Positions 22,140-35,723 of a stretch of DNA of 64,000 nt are shown here, in pieces (positions within the stretch are counted from its first letter, which is position 1; each line of letters starts with the position of its first letter). Where the stretch lies: positions 214,497,290 through 214,561,289 of the forward strand of contig CM060990.1 of NCBI GenBank assembly GCA_030765065.1, given 5' to 3'. The position numbers and the translations under genes are program-made. The notes under the pieces were generated by a model. The model was not told where the DNA came from. It saw only the letters and a program-made list of their open reading frames with translations, and made no database searches. Source of the DNA: Deroplatys truncata (lineage: Eukaryota; Arthropoda; Insecta; Mantodea; Mantidae).

Positions 22140-25095
22140 GTTTCAAATGGCACTCCAGAGCTTTCAACCTATTTACATTCAGGTTTACGAAGGCGCATCT
22201 AAACATTAAATTATTAAAATTACACTTAACATTTTCCTCCTCTGCGATATATTAAAAAATTAAAATTGCATTCGCCATTCGTGTATGCATGTACTTCTCA
22301 TCTTATAAAGAAGGAGAAAAGAAATACTTCTCTTACAGGCTGAATCGAACACAGAATAATTAACTAAAGTCAACGATAATACCGACTTAGCTATTCGTGT
22401 AGATAATCGCTGATACTTTCATACGCGTCTTTGACTTCATTGAATGTGCAGAAGTAAAATATCTCGTGATTCGTTGGCTCTGCCCGAAAGGAAATGTTTC
22501 AGAAAAACAGAGTTCACAAATTGGAATATTCATTGTTAGCTATTTCTATATATCTGAAGACGGAATACAGATCTACAGTTCTTCGAAGTGAGTAAATAAA
22601 GAGTAAGGAGGGGCATGACTGGTTCCCCTTGGGAACTACTTATTTCTCTTCCAAAGCTAATTGTGCATTTTTTCACAATCACAAGCACAGTACTGTGTTA
22701 GTCCCAGTTCATGACAATCCCATTTTTTAAAGCACCTCCTTAAAACACTTTGTTAATATGTCAGTGCATGTACTTTCCATTTAACAGCAGAAATAATAAC
22801 AATAAGTGTACAAGTGCAGCAACCCATATCCTCCACAATCAGTAATTCGAAATAAAAGAAAATAATAATAACTATTCGGTATGACTTGGATCTGGCCTCT
22901 CTTACATGCTCAGTTGAATACTGCATTGTACACTGAGACACACATGTACACTTCTCGTGGTTGCAGAAAATGTCAGCATATAGCACTGAGTTTGTATTAG
23001 AGACGTACTGACTGACATTCATTTTAGCTTATTGCCCGCAGTCATCAAACCAAGTGTCCTACTTCAAGTCGTTTAACTAACACCTCTGAAACCTAATCGG
23101 CCGAATTCTAAAATTTTTCTGTACACGAGGAAAACGATACGTACAATCCCGAACAACCTAGGTAGCTACTTGGTTTCTTGTGCGGCTGAGTGCCAGATTT
23201 CGTCACCACATCACATCAATATCTCTCGGAGGAAGCAAAACAGCAGTTGCTACTCGAAAATAGCTCTTTGCACCTACAGCTTTTTTCCAACATCAAAGAA
23301 CGTGGGATAAGTTCATTTTCCATCGTTTGAAGATCAGAGGAAACATTGCCGTTTACAATGTTAGGGAGCCCAATTGTTCCACTTCAGTACTTTGTGTCAA
23401 TGATGCACCTACCTCTGCGTTGCTTTCTATTTCAGTCTGAGGCATATCCAGGGTAGCACTTTGTCCCTTAAGAGAATCGACCGTTTTTGGAAAGGGCTCG
23501 CAAACATCATCATTCACTGGCAACGCCTTACAGTGCTCTCCCCACGTGCACTCTGCACCTCATCTTGTAATAACACTCGCTCTTACGGGTGCACACAAGC
23601 TCGAAGAGAGGTGGTTAATGACCTTCTACTAACTGCAACTAAGGCGTGGGTGTTTTTGTATGTATACATAACCGGTTGCCGATCATAACCAACTAGAGCT
23701 CGATGACCATCCGCGTTAGTAAACGACGGTATATGAAGTTTTAACATCATTCTCATCTACCTTATATTATTTACGAACTTTTTATAACGGAAGCGGTGCT
23801 TCGGTTGCCATCGAGAACATCAGAAGCAATTCCGTATTCTTCCAATGCCACACGTGTGGGCTTATGTGTAACTTCCAAGGGAAAGTTATACCACTTCCCT
23901 GTTTTGACGCCTGCTCCCGCTTTTTCTATTGTTATTTTTGGGATTTGCCCATTATCGTAAGTTAAGAAGGCTCACCTTTCGTGCGTGTCACTATGTCCTC
24001 CACAATTTTCTTCGATACACTTTTCAAGAAAATCTGCCGGGTTGAATTCCTACCAGCATATCTTTCATTAGTCGAATCCTCCTGTGTAACCGTTCATGTG
24101 TTGCACACGGATACAATTTTGGAACATTCCTCTCAATAAGGATATCACCATTGTGTTGTATTTCCACTCGCATGATACCAGTCAAAGGTTTAAATTATCA
24201 CAAACATTCACTAATAGTTTGCAACGAACATACGTGCACGCGCGCATGCGCGCACGCACACACGCTACTGCCTTATTTAAGAATTGGAGCAACGTAACAC
24301 AATCAAAACCAAACAGTGCAGATGGAGACAGCCTTCGCTCATTGTGTAGTACGGCAACTATGTGTAAGGTTTGCGCAAAATATAAGAGCAAAAACAATGA
24401 CTTGTGGGTGATAGAGGACCAGAGTCATCTTCCAGGAGGCTATTACTGTATTGTATTATAAAAATGCAAATTCCCGTTTAATTTTATTTTTCAGTTTGCT
24501 CTTTAAAACAAATTGATATACATATAGATGCTTCATTTGCTCATATACAATGCAAGATAATAGTAATGAGTTTTACAATCATAACAGTAATACCATAGTG
24601 ACGGTGTGAATCTACTCTGATGTTAATTTATCAGTTAACAAGAAGGTCCGTAAAAATGTTATAATAAAACATTAGCATTCTTAATAAGGAAGATTTTATA
24701 GAAAAACAGATAAGTGAACTTGTAAGGGCTGGAATTCAGGGGCATAAATAATTATCCCCATACCTACAATTTTCTTTTGGGATATATGCGCGTAATGTTA
24801 AATATAAAATTGGCGAAACGGTGTTAAAATCTCTCCTTAAACTCTCTGAATATGCTCTGTGCCACTACCCATGCTCAATTATAAACTAGCGTTCTAAGGC
24901 AAAGCGAATGATTTTCGCCTATTTTTATGACCTACAGCAAGAGGCCTAACTTGGCCTCTCACAACTCCAACTTAATGTATATACCTGTATGCAAATAAAG
25001 GCTCATGTTCTCAAAGTTACGTTTTGGCCCCCTCCCCCGCCTTTTACATTCATTGTTTATTTCTCCTCTGTTATTATATTTCTGAGTAGGTTTTA
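22140..25095. other. AT-rich non-coding DNA
   Basis: No supported gene. It contains the alternating purine/pyrimidine tract at 24231-24265. The bases just before 25121 may be an intron of the candidate host gene. Confidence 0.45.
24231..24265. repeat. Alternating CG/CA purine-pyrimidine tract
   Basis: About 35 bases of alternating CA and CG steps, a simple sequence that can adopt left-handed DNA under torsion. Confidence 0.6.
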
Positions 25096-25120
25096 GTGGT
25101 TGTTTGCTTTTATTTTTCAG

Positions 25121-25284
25121 TGGATGGGCCGGTGGACTTCTCGAATCGTCCCACCACGTCTTCTCGTCTGAGCATGGGATCTCGTCAGCCTCAGGATCTG
25201 CATGGTGACAGTGACGATGATGAGATAGACATCGTTGGAGAACACCACTCACCTAATCCTACTGGACCCAGCATGCTCGTGTGA
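25121..25284 (+). CDS. Candidate last exon of a host gene (acidic, PVDFS motif)
   Basis: A pyrimidine-rich tract ending TTTTTCAG at 25120 looks like a 3' splice site. It opens a reading frame of about 54 codons ending at a TGA (25282-25284), with AATAAA at 25351. The peptide has GPVDFSNR, close to the PxDLS motif bound by the CtBP corepressor, and an acidic block DSDDDEIDIVGE of the kind seen in transcription factors. The splice site, bias and poly(A) signal argue for a real terminal exon of an upstream gene on the plus strand. The family was not recognised. No upstream exon was found within the window. Confidence 0.5.
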
Positions 25285-27880
25285 AAAGTGTGTTTAAGAA
25301 CTAAGAGCCAAGGGCCACTGCGAAGTGTTTTTTGCTAATTAAGAATTCAGAATAAAATCAAAATGCCTGGACAAAATGTATTTGCGGACCTAATGGAAAT
25401 CAGAGCACTTCGTGTCTTCCAGAATATTGAGTAATTTCCCAGCCAGACATTGCCGAGAGAATGTTAGTGTGCTGTTGATTTCTCAGATAACACCTACTTC
25501 CCAGCCGAGAGAGCTAAAGCGTGTAAATTTTCAGACATTGCGTTAAATATCGGTCAGACATTGCCGAAAGATATAATGTGCTCTAGATTTCCTAGACATT
25601 TTAATGTGAATTTCTGAATAACTACAAAGATCTTGTTACTGCGCGGTGATGTGGCGTTTTCCTCTGTTTCTTGTGGACAATGCCGCAGAACTAGTCATAT
25701 AGCTTTAACACAAGAGGAGCGCAAGAACATGAATATTTATCCAATATTTGTATTTATTCACGTCGTGCAAACGTACGTTATTATTCCTCACTCTTTTGGT
25801 TTCGTAATATACAGGAATTGTTTATGCATGTGGGATAGACAAAACATTCAAAGATAATAAAGATTTAAGAAAGAATAATGATTGTTTCCTTGATTACTGT
25901 ATGTGTTGTTTGCTAATCTACGGAAATGCTGTTGTTTTGAAGATTGAAGTACTATACGTACAGGACTGAGAAATCCGCCCTTTGACTCCCAAAACTTGTC
26001 CTCAACGAGCATAAAATCTAAGTTCTGAATCTCCCTTTATTATATTTGAGTTAATTATAAAATATCTTGACTCGGTTCCCAAAGTTAACACGCAATAATT
26101 GGTACTGCCCTTGCAACTTTCTCAGCTAGTTGTACGTACAAGCTTTGGTATAGTTCTCCTGTGCAGTACTCCTTCTAATGTGGATGGAGGAGAGAATGTC
26201 CACCTTCCCTTGGTTTTAAATCTACTTTTCAGGTTTCTGTGTGCAAGAATCCAATTCTAAAAAGGTATTTGGTAACGAAGAAAGCTATCCACATAAAAGC
26301 ATCGATGACCGACGTGTAGTATAATGGGACATTAGCAGCACTGTATTAATGAAAGTGCTCTTGTGTGTACAATGTTATTCAAATATCAGTGTATTTACGT
26401 CTTTGATTTTATTTTAACTCTTTTTTTTGAAATACAATTATTTCAGTTCATTAAATTGTAATGCCTGTTGTCAGGTTTATGAGACTTTTGGAGTGTAGGT
26501 TTTACGTATATCTGCAACATGGGGCTGAACAACATAGGAATGTAATATCTGTGTACCACTGCATACTTCAGAAATGAGTTGAACATAATCTGTTGGTTTT
26601 TGTCCCTTCAAAGATGAAGGTAGTAACTGTTAATTTCTAGATAGAAAAAATTAGGCGACAGGCAATTAGTTGTTATTACTCTACCTTAATTACTTCCTGT
26701 CGTAGCATGCTATATGGTTACTAAGGTACTGGAGAAAGGCATGGATGGGAGACAACCTTCCAACTGCAATGTGCTGGTGTTGTTTACATCCCACAGCTGA
26801 GTTCGCTCCCTCCCACCATCCTGAGGTACGTAGTTCCTCTACCCGAGACAGTGCTGTGTCCTTCATTCCAGTCTACCGAAGTCTAGTTATTGTTTATCAA
26901 AGTATTTCCTCAAGGAAAAGAACAGTCCAAAAACTAATATCTGGAAATTGTTCAATTGATGTCCAAATTTATACATGATTATGAACTTCATTTGGTCCAT
27001 CATAGGGTGAATTTTAAATTGAATAACAAACATATGTTCCGCGTTAGGAGATTGGTAATATATGTTTTCTTATGCAATAAAAAGTTAGAGTTCGGATTAC
27101 GTAAGTGTATGGTATTTTTACTAACCTAATTATTTTGTTAAACATTAACTTACATGGAATTAACTGTGTAAATAATTATAAAACAAACAAAACAGTCATT
27201 GTATACAAATTTATGTTTGTTGTAGTTATTCGTGTTAACCTTATTGCAATAGATAAATGAATGAATAATTAAGTGAATAAATATAATAAAATAAATAACT
27301 AGCTGTATATTTCTGAATCAGAATTTGTTTAATTGAGTTTAAGATTGTGAACGTAACAAAGATTATCTAATTTCTTCAGCTTTATTTAACGAGCATATTA
27401 TTTCTATTCGACCATTTACTTCCTTCCCATTTAGTACACAAAACCACTGTAGGAGAGATTTACCCATAATGCTGCGCAGACTCTCTTCTAGCCTTGGAGG
27501 TACATGTTTATTTTTTGTCACACCAAGTACTCAATAATATATTTATTTTTAACACGAGTGCACGGTGATTAGAAATATAGAAATCTACAGTGAAACACAC
27601 ATAGGAATAAGTTACATAGAAATGCAATGTGCTTCTATATTTGAGTCTCTTGCGGACCAGTGTATTACTTGATTGTAAGTACGCGTTTTTAAACAGCATT
27701 TTTAGGTTTAATTTGTTTGGCATTATTTGAAACTCACAAAATGGACAAAAGTGTGAATAAAAAAGTTGTATAGTTCTTAAAGTCAAGGCTTTAGATATGC
27801 CTCCTTCGATACATTTAGCACACAGCAGTACTATGTGTTCACCGCAAAATGGGTTATCATCAGATTAATACGTCTTACCT

Positions 27881-27915
<35 letters not shown>

Positions 27916-29381
27916 ATCTTTATATTTCAGGCAAAATGATGTTTTCCTTCCAATGAATTTTCTCTTTCTGGAGGAGGTCCAAGGTAAGTAATTTATTGGA
28001 TTGTAACTCTCAGACCTCCGTGCAGTGTTGGCGTTTGCACCCATTTCACCATACTAACTAATCAAACCGGTCAAACATAAATAACCACATCCATTTGCCC
28101 ATAGATTGGGGTTTCTTGTACAGGGGTAAGAACTGTAGAATCTATGGAATATATCAGTGTCCCACTTTGTAACATAATAATTCATTGTGATTATCAGAGT
28201 TACCAGTGTGTTCATCAATGCTGTCATCATAATGCAGAAATGACACACGAACAAATAATTATTTTCTTTTTGGGTACACAAGAAACGAGTGTTTTGGTGT
28301 TGTCAAAAATAGCCTTGCAAAGCCTTCCTCTTTGTATGCAAGAAACCATCTTGGTCTATCGGCTTTATTTATTTTAGTGTAAACTTCCATGGTAAGTCTT
28401 TGTTCTCAAGCCTTTTTCTCAGAGTTCAACAGAGGACAACCAAGTGTCTAAAGTTATATTCCTCGACACACCATGTAAGGATCTTGATAACTTTCTTTCC
28501 TCTGAACGATAAAAGTCTTTATTTGTTTAGGTTTTTCTCACACATGGAATGACATTTTGTATATAATAGGTTTTACATTATTGAGTATTACGACTTTATT
28601 CCGCATCTAAGGGCCTTTGATGTAAGGAAAATCCGAAAAGGACATCTTCCTCTGAACCCTTGGAATTATTCATCAACTATGTAATAGCAAGGTGTGTAAA
28701 GAATGTAAGGATTGCTAATGAATTTTCCCTGTATTTACCTTATTGCTGCAAGCCTGTCATTTATTTAAGTGTGTTATTCCTTAGTGCATAACATTTAAAT
28801 ATTTAACATACCAAAATTTATATATGTAAGTTGGGTGCTTTGTTTTGAGCACTACACATAAATATACTAGCCCTATAATGGCTTTATTTGCCAGTCAGTT
28901 GTCAAATCCTGATAAGATTGCTTGATTAAAAATTTCACCCGTTTTCCTTTTGTTTCTTCATTTGTTCAAATCAGTACTGCATGTACTATATCCTCATCAT
29001 GAAACTACTGTTAGTTTTCTCATGGACTGCTAATATATAGCCTTTTTTGCATTAACCTTGTAACTTGGTAAATCCACAACAGCATCTTTTGCTAATATAA
29101 GTCCACATTTTCGTGGTACAGTAGTGTTAGCGTTCCATAATATTTATTTGTCTTTTTCATAAAGTAGTAATGCCTCTGCTTCATCAGCTGAATCTTCTGA
29201 AATCAACCTATGTCGTGGCATAAAAATGGTCCACTTAATTCTAATATTCCTTGTCAGAGACATTCACCTCTACGTCTTATTCACCCTCACATAGGAGACG
29301 TCGCAATTGTTTTCCATTTCAGGTTGTGTCAGAGAACGTCAACTCATCTAATTAACAAAAATAAATTATGAATGTTATAAC
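25285..29381. other. Probable 3' UTR, then AT-rich non-coding DNA
   Basis: AATAAA motifs at 25351 and near 25856 could end transcripts of the exon above. The rest has no supported ORF. A TTTC microsatellite lies at about 27879-27916. Confidence 0.4.
27879..27916. repeat. (TTTC)n microsatellite
   Basis: About nine tandem TTTC units, slightly degenerate at the right end. Confidence 0.9.
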
Positions 29382-29399
29382 ATCATTAATGATGATGAT
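29382..29399. repeat. Target-site duplication of LINE copy C (left)
   Basis: ATCATTAATGATGATGAT here matches 35356-35373 with one mismatch, flanking copy C. It merges with the element's own TGA-repeat tail, so its exact edge is ambiguous. Confidence 0.65.
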
Positions 29400-29752
29400 G
29401 ATGATGAGATGCGGTTTAAGGGCACTCAACTGCTAAGGTCATCAGCGCCCTTACAATGTAGAAAATATAAAGTCAAAGATATAAAAGACGGGTAAAAAAA
29501 CCCGCATAATTAAAAAACGGGACACAAACCCGCGATGTCCAAAAAGCTAAAAACAACAATACACCAATCCCAAAAAACCAACCGACTAAAAGCATAGGCA
29601 ATAAAAGAGTAAAACGTGTCAAGAACTGTAGAATGCGAGGGACATGAGCGCCATATGTCCACTGGGGAGTAGAGTCGCCATTAAAACAGACAGAATAAAA
29701 TTACAAAGCTAAAGGACGCTCAACGCATCAAATGCGCAGATTAAAAACACTG

Positions 29753-32700
29753 TCACGAATAAAACGTAAAACACATTCTACAGCACGCGCGTCGTCTGCC
29801 AAAACGTTGGCTAGGCCAACAGGCAGACGAACACGAACGCGCAAACGGAGATAAAATTTGACACTCTGTTAAAATGGGACGCACCGTTAAGGGCGCATCA
29901 CACTGCTCACACAGTGGTGCGGGGTCACCACTGAGCAGGTATCTATGACTAAAAAGACAATGTCCGATTCGTAAACGAGCTAAAAGTACCTCTTCCCGAC
30001 GACACGAACGAGAAGAGGTACCCCAGACTAACGGGAGAGGCTTAACCTCCCGCAATTTGTTCCCCCGAATGGCGGTCCACTCATCCCCCCAAAGCGAGAG
30101 GATGCGGCTACGTAAAATAACAAACAAATCTGTGGAGGGAACAACAGAGGTAAAATATCCGGGTAATAAAATTGCCGACCTAGCAGCGGCATCGGCAGAC
30201 TCATTACCTGAGATGACCACATGACCTGGATTCCACATGATGGAGACGTTGATGCCAGAGACACCAAGCCAGTGGAGCAGGTCATGAATGCGCTGTACGA
30301 GCGGGTCGTAACTGTACAGCGAGCTAATACTTTGAAGAGCACTCAGGGAGTCTGAACAAATAAAACACTGCCGTAAATCGTGCCGCTGAATGTATAAAAG
30401 AGACTGATAAATGCTAAAATGTTCGGCGGTAAAAATCGAACATTGGCCCGGTAAACGAAAGGTAAAACTATTTCCACCACAGACAAAGGCTCATCCTACT
30501 CCAGCATCAGTCTTAGATCCATCAGTAAAGATAAAACGACAGTCCCCGAATTGCGACCGAAGTTCTAAAAACGCTGATCTAACGACTGAAGAAGGGGTCT
30601 CATTCTTCGGCATCGGCGGTAACCCAAGGTGACAGTGGGCCTTAGCGCGCAACCATGGCGGAAAGCGCGTTTCCCCCCTTGGAAGGGCCGGCGCTGGCGC
30701 AACGACCAAATGCCGAGGAAGTTGACGAAATCGAAACCCTGGAGGGCGCAATGCAGAGGAGCTAACGAAATATTGCCGATCAAGCGAATCCTCGTAAAAT
30801 ATTGCAAAGGACGGGTGGCCAGGCAAGCTGGAGAGTCGACAGGCATAGCTGCACAAAAGCATCTCACGACTGAAGGACAGCGGAGGCTCTGCAGCTTCAG
30901 CATATAGGCTAGGTACAGGGCTGGTTGGAAAGGTCCCTGTAGCGACTCCTATGCCATGATGGTGAATGGCATTCAGTCGACGTAATACACATGGACGCGC
31001 CGACGAATAGACAATGCACCCGTAATCAACCTTGGATCGGACCAAATAGCGATAAAGATGTAGAAGGACGGTCCGATCAGCTCCCCAGGATGTGCCACTT
31101 AAAACACGTAAAAGATTACGAGAACGGTCACACTTTGCTTTTAAAAAGGAAGTGTGAGAACTCCAGCTCAGTTTTCGATCATATATCAACCCCAAAAATT
31201 TCAACTCGTCTGCAAATGGAAGGACCTCCAACCCAAGATGGAGAGAGGGCGGAGGGAAAGCCTTCCGGTGCCAGAAATTGATGCAGACGGATTTCTCGAA
31301 GGAGAAATTAAAGCCGTTGGCGTTACTCCAGGCGTAGAGACGGTCGCTACAGCTCTGGAGCCGGCGTTCGATAGACAGATCCGCCGTGAATTGCAATAAA
31401 TGGCAAAATCGTCAACAAAAAGGAACGATGAAACGCCAGGTGGAGTAAATAAACAATGGGGTTGATAGCAATTGCAAAAAGTGTGACACTGAGTACAGAG
31501 CCCTGCGGTACTCCGTTCTCTTGAACAAAACGACTAGATAAAACGAGCCCACACCTACACGAAAGACGCGGTCCGTCATAAATTCCTGAAGAAAAATGGG
31601 AAGACGACCGCGGATATTCTATGCGTAAAGTGTACGTAAAATGCCGCCCCTCCAACAAGTGTCATAAGGTTTCTCCAGGTCAAAACACACAGCGACGGTT
31701 TGACACCTTCTCAGAAATCCGTTCATAATATGCGTCGACAGAGACACCAGGTGGTCGATGGTAGAGCGATAGCGACGAAATCCGCGTTCGCCAGAACGTT
31801 CTGAGACTGAAGCCACCATGTCAACCGCCCGTTGATCATGCGCTCCATCACCTTGCAAATGCAACTGGTGAGGGATATAGGGCGGTAGCTGGAAGGTAGT
31901 TGGAGATCCTTCCTAGGCTTAAGTATAGGGACAATGGTGGCTTCGTGCCAAACGGAAGGAAAAAAGCCGTCTTGCCAAATACGGTTATAGACCTGCAAGA
32001 GTAAGAGTTTACTGTCACCTGAAATGTTCTTTAACATCAGGACAAGAATGCCGTCCGACCCAGGAGCGGACTGCCTAGAGCAATGAAGAGCGTGCTCCAG
32101 CTCCCTCATTGTGAAAAGTTCATTATAACACTCATTATTAGCAGACCAAAAATTAAAGCTGTCGGAATCCAGCCGATCTTTGATAGAGCGAAAGCCGGCG
32201 GAATAATGGTCTGAACTGGAAACCGCCTCAAAGGCAGCACCCAGAGTGTTAACAATGATAGCCGGATCCACTATAGTGGCATTGGAAACCTAAAGGCCAG
32301 AAACAGTACAATGCGACACTTTACCTGAGAAGCGACGAACTTTATCCCAAACAACAGATGAAGGCGCAAGGCAATTAAAAGACTCGACAAAACGAGTCCA
32401 TGACGCCTTCTTGCTACCCTGAATAATGCGTCGAGATCTGGCGCGCGATTGTTTAAAAGTCACCAAATTATCAAGTGTAGGGTGTCGCCGAAACACCCTA
32501 AGTGCAGTTCTACGGGCACGAACGGCGTCCCGACAATCCTCGTTCCACCACGGAAGAGGCATTCGCCGAGGTTGAGAGGATAAACGGGGAATTGCGCGTT
32601 CGGAGGCAGAGAAAATCGAAGACGTAAGGTGCTGCACTAGTTGGTTAATGTCGGTGAAGGGCTGGTCGGCAAAATGCACGAGGCTAGAATACAAGCTCCA

Positions 32701-33406
32701 GTCGGCTTTTGTGAATATCCAGGTAGGTACTCTGGAATGCTGTACGTAGTGTGACAGAAGAGAAACGATGCAGGGGTAATGGTCGCTGGAATAGGTGTCA
32801 GCGACAACGTTCCACTGCAGACGACTAGCAAGCTGGAGTGAGCCAACGGCAAGATCCAAGTGAGAAAATGTACCGGAAGAATCAGAAAGAATCGTAGGCC
32901 CTCCTGTATTGAGAATAGAGAGATTGAACTGATCAAAAACGTCAGAAAGAAGATTTCCCCTTGCACAAGCCCTTGGCGAACCCCACAGTGGGTGATGGGC
33001 GTTAAAATCTCCCAACAGGATAAATGGCTTTGGGAGAGCGGACAGGAGAGCTCGAATGTCCACGGGAGCAAGGGGAGACGACGGAGGTGAATACACAAAG
33101 GAAACAGAAAAGAAAGAACCGGGTAACTGCAGTCTAATGGCAACAGCTTGCAAGTCGGACGTGAGTGAGACGTTGAAAATGAACGTTGTTACGCACTAAC
33201 AACATGACACCTCCATGCGCAGGAGTACCCTCCTCCGGTTCAAGGTCGTAGCGAACCGGAGTATATCCTCGGAGATCAAAAGGATCGTGAGGGCGAAGCT
33301 TAGTCTCCTGCAAACACACGACCATAGGCGAATGGGAACGCAATAAAAGTTGCAGTTCCGCCCTATGCGATCGTACACCACGTACATTCCAGGTCAGGAT
33401 AGCCAT
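29753..33406 (-). pseudogene. LINE copy C ORF2 (endonuclease-RT-RNase H) with lesions
   Basis: Starts at the ATG at 33406 (MAILTWNVRG). The endonuclease includes LLGDFNAHHPLWGSP (about 33010). The RT includes ATIVPILKP and YRPISLTSC (about 31860-31950) and an active-site region near 31400. RNase H has IFTDGSKTDAG (about 30510) and NPGHVVISGNESADAAA (about 30200), and a C-terminal Cys/His cluster (LCEQCDAPLT) lies near 29880. Breaks: a frameshift near 33150-33170, a nonsense codon near 32290, and several shifts between 31350 and 31900. The final segment runs open to the stop at 29753. Confidence 0.85.
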
Positions 33407-33424
33407 TAAGAAAAACGGATAAAC

Positions 33425-34717
33425 TGTCCAGTTAGAAGGGCGGCTTAAAATTACCTTTTGTCTAACCTTTGGGCTCGGTCTTTTGGTATGGAGTTGGTCA
33501 GACTCCATAGCCTCCTCGAAGGGAGGGCCCACGCGCTCAGAGCCAGAAACCGATTCAAGCGCCGAGATTCGGTTCTGGGTGGCAATGGGTGAGTGGTGCC
33601 GCTGAGCGCGGCTTGTCCCAGGAACTTTCTGGGACTGCGACCTCCGAAGAGGAGAAGGTGAACTCTGCTTACTGCGAACACGCGGAGGGTCTTTTAGAAA
33701 GTCTTCTCTTTGAAATTTCTCCTTCGGTTTTTTCTCTGTGGCTTGTGACTTCATAGACTTTGGACCAGGTTTAGAGGGCCTGGTAACAGAAGCTGAAATG
33801 GACGGCCGTATGGTCGTGGCGGTCAAGGCACTCATGGTCCAAGTTTGAGTCCCAGCATCCTTCCGGGGTACTGGCGAGGGAACAACAGAACTGAATGTTC
33901 CCGATCGCAGGAACGAAGGTTGGAGCGCATTTTAACGCCTCCGGGCTTCGGCGAAGGAGAGTTTCTCCTTTACCCGGATCTCCTGGATCGCCGTCTCGTC
34001 CAAATACCGCGGACAGTTCCAAAATGAAGCAGGATGTGACCCTTTGGAATTGACGCAGACGGGGGCTGTTGAACAAGCACCTTCGTGTGAGGGCTGGCTA
34101 CATGTTGCACAGATGTTAACGGTACTCTTACATGAGACTTGCGTATGCCCAAAACGTTGGCATTTAAAACAACGCAGAGGTCTAGGAATATAAGGCCTCA
34201 CAGAAATCCGTTCGTACCCTGCGGATATGCTCGTGGGCAGATCGACGCCATCGAATGTTAGAAACAGGTTACGAGTGGGTAACAATACGCCGTCGCGTTT
34301 GGCCTTCACCCGATGCACTGCGGTTACCTTTTGATCGGAGAGATATTCGACGAGATCCTCGTCCGATATATCATCGAGGCTATGGGTAGTAACGACGCCT
34401 CGACAGGAATTCAATGTGCGGTGCTTCTCAACACGAATGGTGTAACCGTGGAGAAGCGTAGCGCGCAACATGGTCTTAGTTTGCTGATCGGACTTCGATT
34501 GTGCTAATAACGAGCCATTCCGTATCCGAGTGAAGGATTGAACCGCACCAGCAATAGCATCTATGCCCTTCTGAATTATAAAAGGGTTCACCTTCTCAAA
34601 GTTTTGTCCTTCTTCTGTTCTTGAAATGACCAAGTAACAACCAGATGTCGGCAGTGCTACTTCTGTTACAATAACTTTTCGGCGCTTGTTTGAATTAATG
34701 GAGAAAGGTTGCTCCAT
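33425..34717 (-). pseudogene. LINE copy C ORF1 (CCHC protein) with one nonsense codon
   Basis: From the ATG at 34717 a single frame runs through the conserved N-terminal domain, two CCHC-type clusters (RCFKCQRFGHTQVSCKS; CATCSQPSHEGAC) and a Lys/Ser/Pro-rich tail. It is broken only by a TAA at 33932, where copy A has a Tyr codon. No stop separates this frame from ORF2, so the frame would continue into MAILTWNVRG. In copy B a TAA sits at that junction, so in C it seems to have mutated to a sense codon. Confidence 0.8.
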
Positions 34718-35373
34718 AACGAAATAAATCCTCCACCATTGCAACCGTCTCCGACCTCGGGCTCTGACTTCCCGGGCGTTACCCCGGCTTGGTTGAGTGG
34801 CCTATCTATACCTATCTCATCCCAGGGTCACACATCCCAACACATAGAAAGAGGGACCCAATCGCTGTCAGAAGTCAGCAGCTCATGCAATGGCCCCCTG
34901 CGAGTCTGCAGTTGAACAGCGGATACGAACAGAAACCCTACATGACGACCCCGGGTGGTGGGGATGACGCCATTAGCCACTCAACCAGATGCGCACCTCG
35001 CGCGCGGGTAACCGTCAGTCTGTGTCCACGGAGTATTTAAATAAAAAGATAAAAGAAGCGAAAAGTGTGTGGGCGTTTCGCACACAAGGTAGGCCGGCGA
35101 AGAAGTAAAAGAGATGTGTAAATGAATGGGCGTGGGGCGAAATGTGCATAAATAGAAGTGAAGAAAGAAACGATGGCGAGGGGCGACATGGAATGAAATG
35201 CACAGAACGCACGAGAGCCTACCATGAGTCCCCCGTTCACGAGAACGAACGCACCTCGACCGGACGGGGATGAAGCGATGAAAATGGCGATGAGTGGCTC
35301 GGGAACCCCCGGGTACGCCAACACCCGCACTCACATAAGGTGAGCCCCTGGGGGGATCAGTAATGATGATGAT

Positions 35374-35717
35374 ACTACTATTTGTGTTACACTACTGCTA
35401 CTACTATTACTACTACTTTTACTAATAATAACCATAATAATCCGGCAATCGAGATAGCCTACATTAGTTACAATAATTTACGGAAACAAAAGGAGAAATA
35501 CAACAAACACGTAATAAGTCCGTTTATTGTTTTAAAATAATTAAAATCCAACTATTTCAATAAAAACAATAGATTGCGTGTTCCTAATGAGATGCATTTG
35601 GAAAAATGCACAAATGTAAGAAATATTATGAATATAATGACACACCAAGTATGCACACTTGGGTCCAGCATATCCCACTCACGCCGCATGTGATATAACG
35701 GTTCATCTTCAACTTTG
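35374..35717. other. Flank between LINE C and the Polinton
   Basis: AT-rich DNA with a degenerate ACT trinucleotide run (35373-35425). No ORF. Confidence 0.5.
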
Positions 35718-35723
35718 CACACA
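35718..35723. repeat. Polinton target-site duplication (left), CACACA
   Basis: CACACA directly precedes the left terminal repeat and recurs at 53816-53821 directly after the right one. Six bases is the duplication length characteristic of Polinton/Maverick integration. Confidence 0.9.

Larger units (their letters stand above)
29400..35355 (-). mobile_element. RNase H-bearing LINE copy C, full length
   Basis: About 5.96 kb on the minus strand: a 5' UTR (34718-35355), ORF1, ORF2, a short 3' UTR and a trinucleotide tail. It is the longest and best reference of the three copies, because it retains the RT segments deleted in A and B. It is flanked by an 18-bp near-perfect target duplication. Several stops and frameshifts show that it is inactive too. 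Confidence 0.9.
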
